Assembly: GCF_900176255.2 (NCBI RefSeq)
Contig: NZ_FXEG02000006.1
Span: 298,124 to 362,123, forward strand
DNA from: Mycobacterium ahvazicum
GTDB lineage: Bacteria > Actinomycetota > Actinomycetes > Mycobacteriales > Mycobacteriaceae
Direction of reading: 5' to 3'
DNA: 64,000 nucleotides
Both the position numbers and the translations under genes were made by a program. The first letter of the stretch is position 1, and every line of letters begins with the position of its first letter. The notes below the pieces were generated by a model. It ran no database searches. It was not told the origin of the DNA and worked only from the letters and a program-made list of their open reading frames with translations. This document shows positions 15,465 through 25,191 of the stretch, in pieces.

Positions 15465-15495
15465 GTCGGCCGCGCCCTCCTTCGTGAAGATTCAC

Positions 15496-15508
15496 GTAAA
15501 CAGTAAAC
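15496..15508. promoter_or_regulatory. AT-rich repeat GTAAACAGTAAAC in a divergent promoter gap
   Basis: The 87-bp gap between the divergent SDR and acyl-CoA ligase genes is distinctly AT-rich and contains GTAAAC twice in direct orientation, followed by TATTTATCG. It does not match the TGACAGT operator, so this pair of promoters may answer to another regulator or simply hold promoter elements. Confidence 0.3.
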
Positions 15509-15551
15509 TATTTATCGTTTTGAGGAAACGGTCGGAAGAGGTGCTGCGAAA

Positions 15552-16991
15552 ATGACGTGGCTCGAGCGGCTTTGCGCGGTCCACGAACGTAGCGATTGTC
15601 CCGCGGTCATCGGTGACGGGGGTTTCGTGACCGGCCGGGAATTGATCGGCAAGAGCGTCACCGCCGCGGATCTGCTCGTCGATCTCGACGTGCAGCCAGG
15701 TCAACCGGTCCCGGCTTTACTGACCACCAACGCCGACGCGCTGGCACTGCTATTCGGCGGTGCCGCCGTCGACAGACCGCTGGCTCCGCTCGGGCCGCGG
15801 CACACCTCCGCAGAACTGGCCGAGACGGTGCGTCGAAGCGGCTCGGCGGTCTTACTCGCCGAGGCCGCGTTCGCCGAGACGGCTCGCCACGTCGCCGACG
15901 CGGTCGGGATCCGCGCGGTGACGATACCTTGCTTGCCGGTGTCGAGGCGTCCGCTCCGTCCGCAACCCGGTCCCACAGCGATTTACTTGCACACCGCGGG
16001 AACCACCGGAGTTCCCAAGCGAGTTTCGCTGAGCGAGCGAGTGCTTGACGCGCGCGCCGCGCTGTTAGGTCGCTTGATCGGCATTGGCCCCGACGACCGC
16101 TTTGCCACCGGTGCGCCGCTACATCACATCGGTGGTCTGGGCAACATCCTGGTAGCGCTTAGGGCCGGGGCGGCAGTTATCTGTACCACGAGATTCTCCT
16201 TCGACTGGTGGCGCAACCTGAAGCAACTTCACGCCACCCACTGCCTGCTCGTGCCGAGCATGATCGAAATGTTGCTCAGCGAGGGACTTCTCGACGCGGT
16301 TCCGCTCGATACATTGATCTATGGCGCCTCGCCGATCAGCGTCGACACGTTGCGACGCGTTCTCGGCGTATTGCCCGACGTCGCGATCGTCAGCCTCTAC
16401 GGCCAAACCGAGGGCAGCCCGATCACCAGCCTGAGCCCTGACGATCATCGCCTAGCTGCCGCCAAAGATCCCGACGTTCTATCCACCGTAGGTCGGCCGG
16501 TGAGCGGCCTTCGTCTGCACATCGACGAGCCGGACCGGGCCGGCATCGGCGAAGTATTCGCCTCCGCGACGCACCTTTCCGTCCAGGCCGCCGACGGGTG
16601 GTTGCACACCGGCGATCTGGGTGTGGTGGATGCCGACGGTTATCTCCGGCTTTGCGGTCGTCGGCATGACATGGTGGTTCGCGGTGGGGAGAACATCTAT
16701 CCCCTGGAGATTGAGAATGTGCTCAGCACTCACCGCGCGGTTGCCGCGGTCGGCGTGGTGGGCGTGCCGGAGGCCCGGCTAGGGGAAACCCTGGCCGCGT
16801 TTGTCGTGCCGGCCGATTCGGCTCATCCGCCGCGGCCCGAGGAACTAGGTTCGTTCGCCCGCGTCACGCTGGCAGGATTCAAGATCCCGAGTTACTGGTA
16901 CACGGTCGCCGAACTGCCACTCAACAGCGCAGGCAAGCTCGATCGTGCCACCCTTCGCGCAACACACCTGAAGCGTCAGGGCACCGGATGA
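15552..16991 (+). CDS. AMP-forming acyl-CoA ligase (FadD-like)
   Basis: A 479-residue ANL-superfamily ligase, slightly short for the family. Motifs present are A3 (HTAGTTGVPKRVS), A5 (VSLYGQTEGSP), A7 (WLHTGDLG), A8 (GRRHDMVVRGGENIYPLEIE) and the A10 lysine (LNSAGKLDRATLR). It activates a carboxylic acid with ATP to the adenylate and then the CoA thioester. Divergent from the SDR-dehydrogenase unit, it most likely feeds the acid substrate of block A into the pathway. The substrate pocket cannot be read. Ribosome site AGAGG. Confidence 0.9.
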   Translation: MTWLERLCAVHERSDCPAVIGDGGFVTGRELIGKSVTAADLLVDLDVQPGQPVPALLTTNADALALLFGGAAVDRPLAPLGPRHTSAELAETVRRSGSAVLLAEAAFAETARHVADAVGIRAVTIPCLPVSRRPLRPQPGPTAIYLHTAGTTGVPKRVSLSERVLDARAALLGRLIGIGPDDRFATGAPLHHIGGLGNILVALRAGAAVICTTRFSFDWWRNLKQLHATHCLLVPSMIEMLLSEGLLDAVPLDTLIYGASPISVDTLRRVLGVLPDVAIVSLYGQTEGSPITSLSPDDHRLAAAKDPDVLSTVGRPVSGLRLHIDEPDRAGIGEVFASATHLSVQAADGWLHTGDLGVVDADGYLRLCGRRHDMVVRGGENIYPLEIENVLSTHRAVAAVGVVGVPEARLGETLAAFVVPADSAHPPRPEELGSFARVTLAGFKIPSYWYTVAELPLNSAGKLDRATLRATHLKRQGTG

Positions 16992-17128
16992 ACGTGAGTT
17001 TGGTGCGCAGGCACCCAGGCGTGCAGTTCTTCGGCGAACTCATCGCTCGCGTCCTCCGGCGTACACGTCATCCCGGCGACGGTGAAACCGCTAGATCGTA
17101 TCCGTTATATAGTTTAACGTCTCCGTGT

Positions 17129-17569
17129 ATGCCGATAGCCGCGCGAAGCCTGGTCGGATCAGCACGTCGACAGAGGACCACTTTTCGTCGATCGCTCGTC
17201 GCCGTGATTGTCGCCGCAACTGCCGTCAGCGGGGTCCCGCTGGCACTGGCACCGCCGGCGCGTGCGGTACCGGCGCCCGAGGTCGAGTATGTCTACGACG
17301 TGGTGGTGCGGCGGCATTACGGCTTTCCGAACAATGACGCGCTTGCCTACGGCCACGGGATCTGTGACAAGGTCGGCGGGGGCGAAGCGTACGGGCAGAT
17401 TATGGGTGACGTGAAGAGGGACGTGACCCCCAACGATGAGTTCGCGGCCAATTACCTGGTTTCGTATGCGGTCAGCTTGCTTTGTCCTGCGCTGATATGG
17501 CAGCTGCGGAATTCAGCCGCTGGCTACCAACCGCCGGGCGGAGCAGCCGCGCCCGGTACGTATTACTGA
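17129..17569 (+). CDS. Secreted DUF732-type protein (left copy)
   Basis: A 146-residue protein with an N-terminal signal sequence (RRSLVAVIVAATAVSGVPL followed by an Ala-rich cleavage region). The mature part carries two cysteines (ICDKV and LLCPALIWQL) as in the small mycobacterial DUF732 proteins. It is strikingly similar to the protein encoded on the opposite strand at 35789-36160: both read PxxEVEYxY, RRHYxFPNxDA, VTPNDEFAANYL and IWQLRNSA. The open frame extends upstream, but the ATG used here directly precedes a normal signal peptide. Function unknown; exported, possibly cell-wall associated. Confidence 0.75.
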   Translation: MPIAARSLVGSARRQRTTFRRSLVAVIVAATAVSGVPLALAPPARAVPAPEVEYVYDVVVRRHYGFPNNDALAYGHGICDKVGGGEAYGQIMGDVKRDVTPNDEFAANYLVSYAVSLLCPALIWQLRNSAAGYQPPGGAAAPGTYY

Positions 17570-18141
17570 CGCAGGCCTCTGGCATACCAGCGCCCGGGGT
17601 GCCGGTAAAGCGCCGGATTTCAAATCCCTTGAGCCGCCGCCGCCGTGACCATCATCAGCGAGTTTGGGGTTGCGCCATAGCGTCCCAGGGGGCGGACTTT
17701 ATTCATGGATATCGGAGGATATCCACGATCAGAGTGGCGGTGTCGCACTGGAGGTTGCTTATGATCGTGCTGCAGCAGAATGACTTTGAACCTCGACACC
17801 AGCACGTCAGTGCGGTGCACTAACCGGACTCGACCAAGCCTAATATCAGGTAGTTCTTGGAACAGACTCGAAACGCATTGGCTTGAAGGGAAGAGTTTCC
17901 TGAATTTCGTTACGGCAAAGTTGTCTGCTGCTCGAAGAGACGCGAATTTCGTCGTAGGCGTGTGTTGGGAACCAAGTCCTTGATGATGGCGTTGCCGTAC
18001 TTGACCGTGTCAACCTCCCAAGAGATGCTCAAGACCTACGCCGGCGGAGGCGTCTCCGAAAGTAGAAACGCTATACACATTCATGTCGTACAATCACAAT
18101 AGTGTCAACAGTCATGCGGGCGCTGTGGCGATAGGAGCGAC
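17570..18141. other. 572-bp gap without a convincing gene
   Basis: Less GC-rich than its surroundings. Short frames here have no recognisable product or ribosome site. The last 80 bases (ACACATTCATGTCGTACAAT region) are AT-rich and probably hold the promoter of the hydratase gene. Confidence 0.5.
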
Positions 18142-18906
18142 GTGACGAATGAGAAGACGGTGCTCGTTGATCGGCGAGCTGACCGCACGTGGGCGCGGTT
18201 GCACCGTCCGGCGCAACGCAATGCCATTGACGCTGAAATGGTTGACCAGCTGCACGACCTCTGTGCTGAACTGGAACGCGAGCCCAAGATGCTGGTACTG
18301 ACCGGAGGCAGCGAGGGAGTGTTCGCTGGTGGCGCAGACATTGGCCAGCTGCTTGAGCGCCGCAGCGACGACGCGCTAAAGGGTATTAACCTCAAGCTCT
18401 TTGAGCGTGTCCGTTGCCTCCCCATGCCCACGGTAGCCGCAATCGATGGTTGGGCGTTGGGCGGTGGTGCTGAGCTGGCCTACGCCTGTGACATCCGGCT
18501 GGCCAGCACGCGCGCGAAATTCGGACAGCCCGAACCTCGACTGGGCATTCTTGCCGGGGCGGGCGCTACGTTTCGGCTGGTCAGGCTGCTCGGAGAGAGC
18601 GTGGCAAAACAGATTCTGCTTGCTGGGCACACGCTCGATGCCCACGACGCTCTACGACACGGGCTGGTCTTGGCTGTGACCGAACCGGAGGACTTGTTCT
18701 CAACCGCCGACGGGGTGGTCGATCGCATGCTGATGAGTTCGGCAAAGGCGCTGAGGCTGTCCAAGCTCGCGGTCGACGCGCCCGCCGCGGCCCACCCTCA
18801 CGTCGATCTGTTGGCGCAGGCGGTGCTGTTCGAGGACGCCGAAAAGTTCGCGCGCATGGGAGCATTCGTCGACGGCAAGGGCGGAACGGAGCTGCGGGCC
18901 ACGTGA
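18142..18906 (+). CDS. Enoyl-CoA hydratase/isomerase family protein
   Basis: A 254-residue crotonase-fold protein. The oxyanion-hole segments are FAGGADIGQLL and AIDGWALGGGAELAYACD; GQPEPRLGIL carries the catalytic glutamate position. It fits hydration of a cinnamoyl- or feruloyl-type CoA made by the ligase encoded at 19929-21755, giving the 3-hydroxy-3-arylpropanoyl-CoA. Retro-aldol cleavage as in Ech/HCHL is the alternative; the presence of a thiolase nearby favours the beta-oxidative route. The GTG start has an AGGAG site. A PaaX-type regulator gene follows after 49 bp. Confidence 0.88.
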   Translation: MTNEKTVLVDRRADRTWARLHRPAQRNAIDAEMVDQLHDLCAELEREPKMLVLTGGSEGVFAGGADIGQLLERRSDDALKGINLKLFERVRCLPMPTVAAIDGWALGGGAELAYACDIRLASTRAKFGQPEPRLGILAGAGATFRLVRLLGESVAKQILLAGHTLDAHDALRHGLVLAVTEPEDLFSTADGVVDRMLMSSAKALRLSKLAVDAPAAAHPHVDLLAQAVLFEDAEKFARMGAFVDGKGGTELRAT

Positions 18907-18955
18907 TCAGTGAGACACTCACAGCATTGAGAACGGCGACTAATGGAGGTTGCAG

Positions 18956-19831
18956 GTGGCGATAGCGCCGGATGACGGCGGAGAGGCGCCGGGAGCCACC
19001 CCCGCGGTCAGCAGGCGCCGTGAGGTGGGGGAGGGCAGCGCGCGTTCGTTGCTGACGACGATCCTCGGTGAATTCGTCTTGCCGTTCGGCCAGCGGGTGT
19101 GGACGGCAACCCTGGTGCGTTCTCTTGCACTGGTGGGAGTCGAGGAGGGCTCGGCGCGGCAGGCGTTGTCGCGGATCGCCGCTGAAGGGTGGCTGACTTC
19201 CGATCGGGTGGGTAGGCGCGTGCGGTGGTCATTGACCGATGCGGGGCGGGGACTGTTAGAGGAGGGAGCACACCGGATCTATTCGTTTGGTTCTCGGGAA
19301 TTGTCGTGGGACGGCCGATGGCTCGTTGTGTTGATTTCGATCCCGGAGTCGATGCGCGCGTTACGGCACAAGGTGCGAACCCAATTGAGTTGGGCGGGTT
19401 TCGGTTCCCCTATGCCTGGGGTGTGGATTTCGCCGCGCACCGCGGCCGCGGCCGAGGCCAAGGAAATCCTTGGTGGGCTAGACCTGTCGGATAAGGCGCT
19501 GTCATTTGTGGCCGAGTACGGTGCGCTGGGGAACCAAAACGACATGGTGTCGGCGGCGTGGGACCTCGGTGAGGTCGAGCGCCACTACGAGGCATTTATC
19601 GAGGAATTCTCTGGCTTGTCGCCGCGGTCTGCCGACGACATCTTGGTTGCGCAGATCCGCCTGGTTCATGAGTGGCGCCGGTTCCCGTTTCTGGATCCCC
19701 AATTGCCGCGACTGCTACTTCCTGCCCACTGGAGCGGTACCGCGGCGACATCGTTGTTTGAGGCCAAGCACGCCGAATGGCGGGAACCGGCCCGGCGGAG
19801 ATGGAGTCAGTTCGCTGCAGACGGGGATTGA
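18956..19831 (+). CDS. PaaX-family transcriptional regulator
   Basis: A 291-residue protein with the PaaX architecture: N-terminal winged helix (SARSLLTTILGEFVLPFG, then EEGSARQALSRIAAEGWL and GRRVRWSLTDAGRGLL), central domain (SWDGRWLVVLISIPE) and C-terminal domain (RLVHEWRRFPFLDPQLP). PaaX proteins are repressors relieved by phenylacetyl-CoA or other aryl-CoA compounds. Here there are no phenylacetate genes, so an aroyl- or arylpropenoyl-CoA effector and control of the box and ligase genes are inferred. GTG start chosen for its GGAGG site six bases upstream. It converges on the ligase gene. Confidence 0.88.
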   Translation: MAIAPDDGGEAPGATPAVSRRREVGEGSARSLLTTILGEFVLPFGQRVWTATLVRSLALVGVEEGSARQALSRIAAEGWLTSDRVGRRVRWSLTDAGRGLLEEGAHRIYSFGSRELSWDGRWLVVLISIPESMRALRHKVRTQLSWAGFGSPMPGVWISPRTAAAAEAKEILGGLDLSDKALSFVAEYGALGNQNDMVSAAWDLGEVERHYEAFIEEFSGLSPRSADDILVAQIRLVHEWRRFPFLDPQLPRLLLPAHWSGTAATSLFEAKHAEWREPARRRWSQFAADGD

Positions 19832-19928
19832 CCGATCGATCGAGGGCCGTTGCCCCGCCGTACAGGGAGCGGCAGGTCATGTCCAGGCCCGATGGTGTCG
19901 AGTTCGAGGCGAGAGAATCCCGCGGCGA

Positions 19929-21755
19929 TCAGGTAGCCGAGGTAGCTGCGCGGCATACGGTGCGAGCAGAGGCAGAACCGGCGGTGAGCTCCTCAACCAA
20001 CGCGGCGCGGTGCTCGCGAACCCGGCGCTGATTGATGTAGGCCTTGTCAGTGATTTCACCGGCATCGAGATCCGGTGGCGAGGTGAGGATCAGCACTCGT
20101 TCGACCTGCTGGGCGGAACCGCCGGCCTCGGACGCCAGCCGATCGAGTGCAGCGGTGATCTGGGCACGTAGCTGGTCTTCCGGCGCGCCCTTTGCATCGA
20201 CGCGCTCGGCGTGGTCGGCGTGCAGCCAGGCCAGGGCACACACAAAGTCAGCACCCTCACCACATATCACGGCGTCGGCTAGCAGTCCGGCACAAGCCGA
20301 CAGCAGCTTGGGACGCACCACCCCAACGGTGACGAAGGTGCCGGTGGACAGCTTGAAATTTTCTGCGAGCCGTCCCCCGAAGATGAAACCCTGATTAGGG
20401 TCGAGCGGGTCGACGAGTGATACCGCGTCGCCGGTGCGCAAAAAGCCTTCGTCGTCGAAGCAGCATTGCCGCAGGTCGGGACGGCGGTAGTAGCCGGGTG
20501 TGACGTTCGGGCCGCGCACCAGCAGTTCATATTTGGTCTCGGTGGGCACCAGCTTTATCTCCACACCGGGCAGGGGCACGCCGATGGAGTCGCTGCGGGT
20601 GACCTCGAAGTGGGTCGTGGTCGCCGCGGGCGCCGTCTCGGTCATACCCCACGAGGTGGTAATCCGCATGGTGGAACCCTGTTGGACGGCGAGCGTCTCG
20701 AGGCGATCCCATAACTGCTGCGGCAGCGCGGCTGCAGCGGAGAATGCCACCCGCAACCTAGCGAAGAACCGCTGCGCTGCCGCTGGGTCGTTTTCCAGCA
20801 TCGGCAGAAGCGCGGCGTAGCCGGCCGGGACGTTGAAGTAAACGCTGGGAGCCACATCGCGCAGGTTGTCGATGGTGTGGTCGATCAGCCCAGGGGCTGG
20901 CCGGCCGGCATCGATCCACAGCGTTCCTCCGTTGACCAGCACCATGTTCACGTTGTGGTTGCCGCCGAAGGTGTGGCTCCATGGCAGCCAGTCCAGCAGT
21001 GTCGGCGCCTCGGCGGCCAGGAACGGCCACACTTGACGCATCTGCTGCTGGTTGGCTGCAAGCATGCCGTGGGTGTTAATCACCCCTTTGGGCATCCCGG
21101 TGGACCCCGAGGTGAAGACAATTTTTGCGATGGTGTCCTCGTTGAGCGCCGCTAGGCGGTCGACTATCGCGGGGCTCGGCTGGGTTTCGATGTCGGCGAT
21201 GGGGGTCGGGCCCGCCTCGCTGGTGCTCGCACTGATCAGCAGCCGGCCAGAGCCGATGGCCTGCAGCGCGCGGGCATAGCGGGCATCTTCGGCAAAGACC
21301 ACCGCTGGGTCGCACACCTCGACGATGTGGCGCAACTTGGCGTGATCGGTACTTTGCAACGAGTAGGCGACACTCGCCGGTATGACGGGGCTGCCGATGG
21401 TGTAGCCGGCCAGCGTCATCAGCAGGTGCGCCACGCTGTTGTGCGACACGATCAGCAACGGCAGCCCGGCGACTCCCCGATTCAGCAGACCCTGCGCGAT
21501 CGCGTCCACGCGCGTGCGGGCCTGCCCCCACGTGCATTCTGACCACGTCCCCTGGGCCTTCTCGGCGACCAGAATCCGGTCGGGATGCCTCTCGCTGCCG
21601 GCGTGGAATGCGTGCACGATGCTGGCGGGATAGCTGCGCAGCGGCTCGTGTGAGGCAATGACCACACTTCCGTCAGGTCGATGATCGGCCGTGACGGCCG
21701 GGCGTGCGAACACCTGATCAGGCATCTCCCCGACCCTCGTTGCTGTGTGCGACAT
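19929..21755 (-). CDS. fcs: Feruloyl-CoA synthetase-like phenylpropanoid-CoA ligase
   Basis: A 608-residue ANL ligase of the long feruloyl-CoA synthetase type. It shows IVFTSGSTGMPKGVINTHGM, then LLDWLPWSHTFGGNHNVNM, SWGMTETAPAATT and FIFGGRLAENFKLSTGTFV. The C-terminus GEITDKAYINQRRVREHRAA is typical of Fcs rather than of FadD or 4CL enzymes. It activates hydroxycinnamates such as ferulate, coumarate or cinnamate with ATP and CoA. It is divergent from the thiolase gene (66-bp gap) and close to an enoyl-CoA hydratase, giving a CoA-dependent beta-oxidative side-chain route. The substrate may be unsubstituted cinnamate, since benzoyl-CoA genes follow. Confidence 0.88.
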   Translation of the reverse strand: MSHTATRVGEMPDQVFARPAVTADHRPDGSVVIASHEPLRSYPASIVHAFHAGSERHPDRILVAEKAQGTWSECTWGQARTRVDAIAQGLLNRGVAGLPLLIVSHNSVAHLLMTLAGYTIGSPVIPASVAYSLQSTDHAKLRHIVEVCDPAVVFAEDARYARALQAIGSGRLLISASTSEAGPTPIADIETQPSPAIVDRLAALNEDTIAKIVFTSGSTGMPKGVINTHGMLAANQQQMRQVWPFLAAEAPTLLDWLPWSHTFGGNHNVNMVLVNGGTLWIDAGRPAPGLIDHTIDNLRDVAPSVYFNVPAGYAALLPMLENDPAAAQRFFARLRVAFSAAAALPQQLWDRLETLAVQQGSTMRITTSWGMTETAPAATTTHFEVTRSDSIGVPLPGVEIKLVPTETKYELLVRGPNVTPGYYRRPDLRQCCFDDEGFLRTGDAVSLVDPLDPNQGFIFGGRLAENFKLSTGTFVTVGVVRPKLLSACAGLLADAVICGEGADFVCALAWLHADHAERVDAKGAPEDQLRAQITAALDRLASEAGGSAQQVERVLILTSPPDLDAGEITDKAYINQRRVREHRAALVEELTAGSASARTVCRAATSAT

Positions 21756-21821
21756 CCCAATACTCTACAATGGCGTTGCGTTTGTTAAGATAGTTGTCGA
21801 TCATTAAGGACGGGTTTCGGT

Positions 21822-22988
21822 ATGGGCGCAGCGATCCCGCTTGGCGCGGCATGGACATCCCCTTTCGCGAAGTGGGGCGGCGCCTTGGCCGAGGTGAGCA
21901 GCCTGCAGTTGGCCGCCGCCGTCACCACCGCCGCTCTGGACACGCGCGGCCTCGACCGGGATGAGCTGGATTCACTGGTGCTGGGGTGGACCATTCCGCA
22001 GCCCGACATCTTCTACGGAGCCCCGGGCCTGGCCGCCGCGATCGGGGCTTCTGGCATCGCTGGCCCGATGGTCAGCCAAGCATGTGCCACCTCTGTGCTG
22101 GCCCTGCGCACCGCGGCGCGAGAAGTCGAATCAGGTGGCGCGGCTACGACATTGGTAGTTTTGACCGATCGCACGAGCAACGGGCCCCTGCTGGTCTATC
22201 CCCAACCGGGGGCCAGCGGGGGTGCTCCGGCTACTGAGCACTGGGTGCTGGACTCGTTTGCCCGAGACCCGCACACGGGAGAGTCAATGCTGGCCACAGC
22301 CGACGCTGTGGCGCGCGAAGAAGGTATCGAACGCGCCGCACTAGACGATCTCGCGGCCTTGCGGTACGCCCAATATGCTGACCGTCCAATGGATCTTGAT
22401 CACATTGTCCCCGCGGTGATCGAGCGTCGTCGATCGACGATCAAACTGACCGAGGACGAAGGTGTGCAGCATTCGACACGGGAGTCGCTAGGCCAATTGC
22501 GCCCGGCCGCCCCGGAAGGCTCGCACAGCTTCGGCAGTCAAACCCATCCCGCTGACGGCGCTGCCGGGGCAATCGTCACCAGCCCCGCGCGGGCTCGTGA
22601 GCTGTCCCGCAATCAGGGAATCGTCGAATTGCTCGGGTTCGGCGAGGCCAGGGTTGAAGCTGCGCGGATGCCCAAAGCGCCTGTGCCGGCCGCCAATCGG
22701 GCACTTGCAGCGGCTGGTGTGACCATTTCCGACGTCGACCTCGTGGCTACCCATAATCCGTTCGCGGTCAACGACGTCTATTTCGCCACCCAGACCGGCT
22801 TCCCGCTCGACCGGATGAACGTTTTCGGCTGCAGTCTGGTGTTCGGTCATCCGCAAGCGCCCACTGGGATGCGGTCGATCGTCGAGTTGATCTCCGCCCT
22901 GCAGCGGCGCGGCGGCGGAATAGGGTTATTCACAGGATGCGCCGCCGGCGACGTCGGTTCGGCAGTAGTGATCAAGGTCAGCGACTGA
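21822..22988 (+). CDS. Thiolase (3-oxoacyl-CoA thiolase family), probable aroylacetyl-CoA thiolase
   Basis: A 388-residue thiolase with the expected catalytic residues: nucleophilic Cys in VSQACATSVLALR, His in THNPFAVND, the GHPQAPTGMR loop and the C-terminal FTGCAAGDVGSAVV cysteine. Position opposite the phenylpropanoid-CoA ligase points to thiolytic release of acetyl-CoA from an aroylacetyl-CoA, yielding benzoyl-CoA or a substituted analogue for the box genes downstream. It could alternatively cleave beta-ketoadipyl-CoA at the end of the box pathway, since no other typical thiolase is present in this block. Ribosome site AGGACGGG. Confidence 0.88.
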   Translation: MGAAIPLGAAWTSPFAKWGGALAEVSSLQLAAAVTTAALDTRGLDRDELDSLVLGWTIPQPDIFYGAPGLAAAIGASGIAGPMVSQACATSVLALRTAAREVESGGAATTLVVLTDRTSNGPLLVYPQPGASGGAPATEHWVLDSFARDPHTGESMLATADAVAREEGIERAALDDLAALRYAQYADRPMDLDHIVPAVIERRRSTIKLTEDEGVQHSTRESLGQLRPAAPEGSHSFGSQTHPADGAAGAIVTSPARARELSRNQGIVELLGFGEARVEAARMPKAPVPAANRALAAAGVTISDVDLVATHNPFAVNDVYFATQTGFPLDRMNVFGCSLVFGHPQAPTGMRSIVELISALQRRGGGIGLFTGCAAGDVGSAVVIKVSD

Positions 22989-23455
22989 GAACGTCGCGTG
23001 GTGACGCTGCTGGCTGACGTGCTCGACACCGCGAATCCAGACCATCATCGCCGATGGCCTCCTACCTAGGTCAACGAGGTCGTCGACAGAGTATCCAGCA
23101 ACTCGCGCGCGACCGCTGCGCCAACCGACCTGTTGCGTCGCGTGTGGGTGACATCGAGATCCGCGGCGATCACGTGCCCACCCGAGCTATTCCAGCCGCT
23201 TCCCAATCCGAATGGGTCGCCAACAACCCTCGATAATCGTGCCGCATTGTCACAGCTCAACAACTGCCTCCGCAGCTCGCGCAGTCACCGAATGGCGCTG
23301 ACGCGCAGCGTTTTAAGGCAGGTCAGCACATATCTCGACGTTGACAAGCTATCATCCGCCAGACGAGCATTCTGTACAGAATAATTGCGTATCGTGACAA
23401 AGATGTAGTAGTTTGGTCGTCAGCCGGACGCTGCGCCGATTTCGAGGAGGAACCT
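22989..23455. promoter_or_regulatory. Promoter region of the box operon
   Basis: A 467-bp gap without a gene. The last 100 bases are AT-rich and carry a perfect palindrome and a segment (AGATGTAGTAGTTTGGTCG at 23401-23419) that has a close counterpart upstream of the benzoate-CoA ligase gene (33488-33505). A strong AGGAGGA ribosome site closes the region. Confidence 0.5.
23369..23382. promoter_or_regulatory. Palindrome ATTCTGTACAGAAT upstream of boxC
   Basis: A perfect 14-bp inverted repeat 73 bp before the boxC start, a plausible operator for the PaaX-family protein or another regulator. The similar short palindrome TTGTACTACAA lies at 33457-33467 before the benzoate-CoA ligase gene. No binding is shown. 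Confidence 0.45.
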
Positions 23456-25186
23456 ATGGCTTTTCTTGCCACCGACATCGAGCAGAGAGCCGATGTCGTA
23501 GGACACGGCGGCCCACCGACACCGGAGGTCTCGTTTGACACCCATCCCGCTCGGTACCGGCATTGGAAGCTTCGCCTCGACGGTGAGCTGGCGTGGCTGG
23601 TACTCGATGTCGCTGAGGATGGCGGACTCGTCCCCGGCTATGAGCTGAAACTGAACTCCTATGACCTCGGCGTCGACATCGAGCTCTATGACGCGACCCA
23701 GCGGCTGCGCTTCGAGCACCCCGAGGTCAAGGCGGTCGTGGTGACCAGCGGCAAGGAGAAGGTGTTCTGTGCGGGCGCCAACATTCGTATGCTGGCCGCC
23801 TCGCCACATGCGTGGAAGGTGAACTTCTGCAAGTTCACCAACGAGACTCGCAACGGCATGGAGGACGCCTCAGCCTATTCGGGCCAGACTTATCTGGCGG
23901 CGGTCAATGGCTCATGTGCGGGCGGCGGCTACGAGTTGGCGTTGGCCTGCGAGCACATCCTGCTCCTGGATGACAACTCGTCGGCAGTGTCCCTGCCCGA
24001 GGTGCCGCTGCTGGGCGTGCTGCCGGGCACCGGCGGGTTAACCCGGGTGGTCGACAAGCGTGGGGTCCGCAAGGACCGCGCCGACGTCTTCGCAACTCGC
24101 TCCGACGGAGTGCGGGGTAAGACTGCGCTGCAGTGGGGATTGGTCGATGAACTGGCCCCGCCACGCCATTTCGAGCAGGCCACGCGCGAGCGCGCCGAAC
24201 AGTTCGCTACCCGCTCGAAACGTCCCTCGCACGCACGAGGCATCGCGCTCACACCGCTGAAGCGCACCACCGGGGCCACCAGTCTCGTCTATGACTACGT
24301 CACGGCCGAATTCGACCGGGCCAATGCTGCGGTGACCATCACCGTGCACGGCCCCCGCGCCGCGGCACCGGCGGACATGGACTCGGCCGTCGAGCAGGAT
24401 AGCGACTTTTGGCCGCTGGCAGTTACTCGCGAACTCGACGACCTGATCCTTCGCCTGCGTACCAACGAGACTGCGTTGGGCACCTGGATTGTGCGCACAG
24501 CCGGGGACCCCGACCTGGTCGACGCCTATGAGCAGCTGCTGGTGACGATCGCCGATAATCACTGGCTGGCCAACGAAATCCTGTTGTACTACAAGCGGGT
24601 CCTCAAGCGCCTGGATGTCACCAGCCGCAGCCTGATCGCCGAGATCCTGCCCGGAAGTTGCTTTTCGGGGATGCTAACCGAATTGGCGCTCGCCTGTGAT
24701 CGGCAGTACATCCTCGACGGACCTCCCCTGGACGACGAGGACAGCGGCGAGCGGGCAAGCCTACGGCTGACCGCGGCCAACTTCGGCGGGTTCCCCATGG
24801 GCAACGGCCTTTCGCGACTCGAGTCGCGGTTCTACGGGCACAACGATCATTTGACCAGACTGCGGGACAACGAGATCGGTACTCAGCTCACACCGGCACA
24901 GGCCAACGAGTTGGGGCTGGTGACTGATGCCCCCGACGATATCGACTGGGAAGACGAGATCCGCCTCGTTATCGAGGGCCGTGCCGCACTCTCACCCGAC
25001 GCCTGCACCGGCATGGAGGCCAACCACCGCTTCGTCGGGCCCGAGACCACAGAGACCAAAATCTTTGGCCGACTCTCTGCCTGGCAGAACTGGATCTTCA
25101 TCCGCCCCAACGCCTCCGGTGCCGAGGGCGCACTGCGCCGATACGGCACGGGTAAATCGGCAACCTTCGATAGGAAGCGGGTCTGA
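23456..25186 (+). CDS. boxC: BoxC, 2,3-epoxybenzoyl-CoA dihydrolase
   Basis: A 576-residue protein with a crotonase domain in each half, the length and architecture of BoxC. The first half has VFCAGANIRML and AVNGSCAGGGYELALACE; the second half is more divergent (ELALACDRQYILD, LTAANFGGFPMGNGLSRLES). BoxC opens the epoxide of benzoyl-CoA hydrolytically, releasing formate and giving 3,4-dehydroadipyl-CoA semialdehyde. It is the first gene of the operon, five bases before boxB, with a clear AGGAGGA site. Assignment rests on the distinctive length, the HWKLRLDGELAWL start and the BoxB neighbour. I regard it as secure. Confidence 0.95.
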   Translation: MAFLATDIEQRADVVGHGGPPTPEVSFDTHPARYRHWKLRLDGELAWLVLDVAEDGGLVPGYELKLNSYDLGVDIELYDATQRLRFEHPEVKAVVVTSGKEKVFCAGANIRMLAASPHAWKVNFCKFTNETRNGMEDASAYSGQTYLAAVNGSCAGGGYELALACEHILLLDDNSSAVSLPEVPLLGVLPGTGGLTRVVDKRGVRKDRADVFATRSDGVRGKTALQWGLVDELAPPRHFEQATRERAEQFATRSKRPSHARGIALTPLKRTTGATSLVYDYVTAEFDRANAAVTITVHGPRAAAPADMDSAVEQDSDFWPLAVTRELDDLILRLRTNETALGTWIVRTAGDPDLVDAYEQLLVTIADNHWLANEILLYYKRVLKRLDVTSRSLIAEILPGSCFSGMLTELALACDRQYILDGPPLDDEDSGERASLRLTAANFGGFPMGNGLSRLESRFYGHNDHLTRLRDNEIGTQLTPAQANELGLVTDAPDDIDWEDEIRLVIEGRAALSPDACTGMEANHRFVGPETTETKIFGRLSAWQNWIFIRPNASGAEGALRRYGTGKSATFDRKRV

Positions 25187-25191
25187 GCACC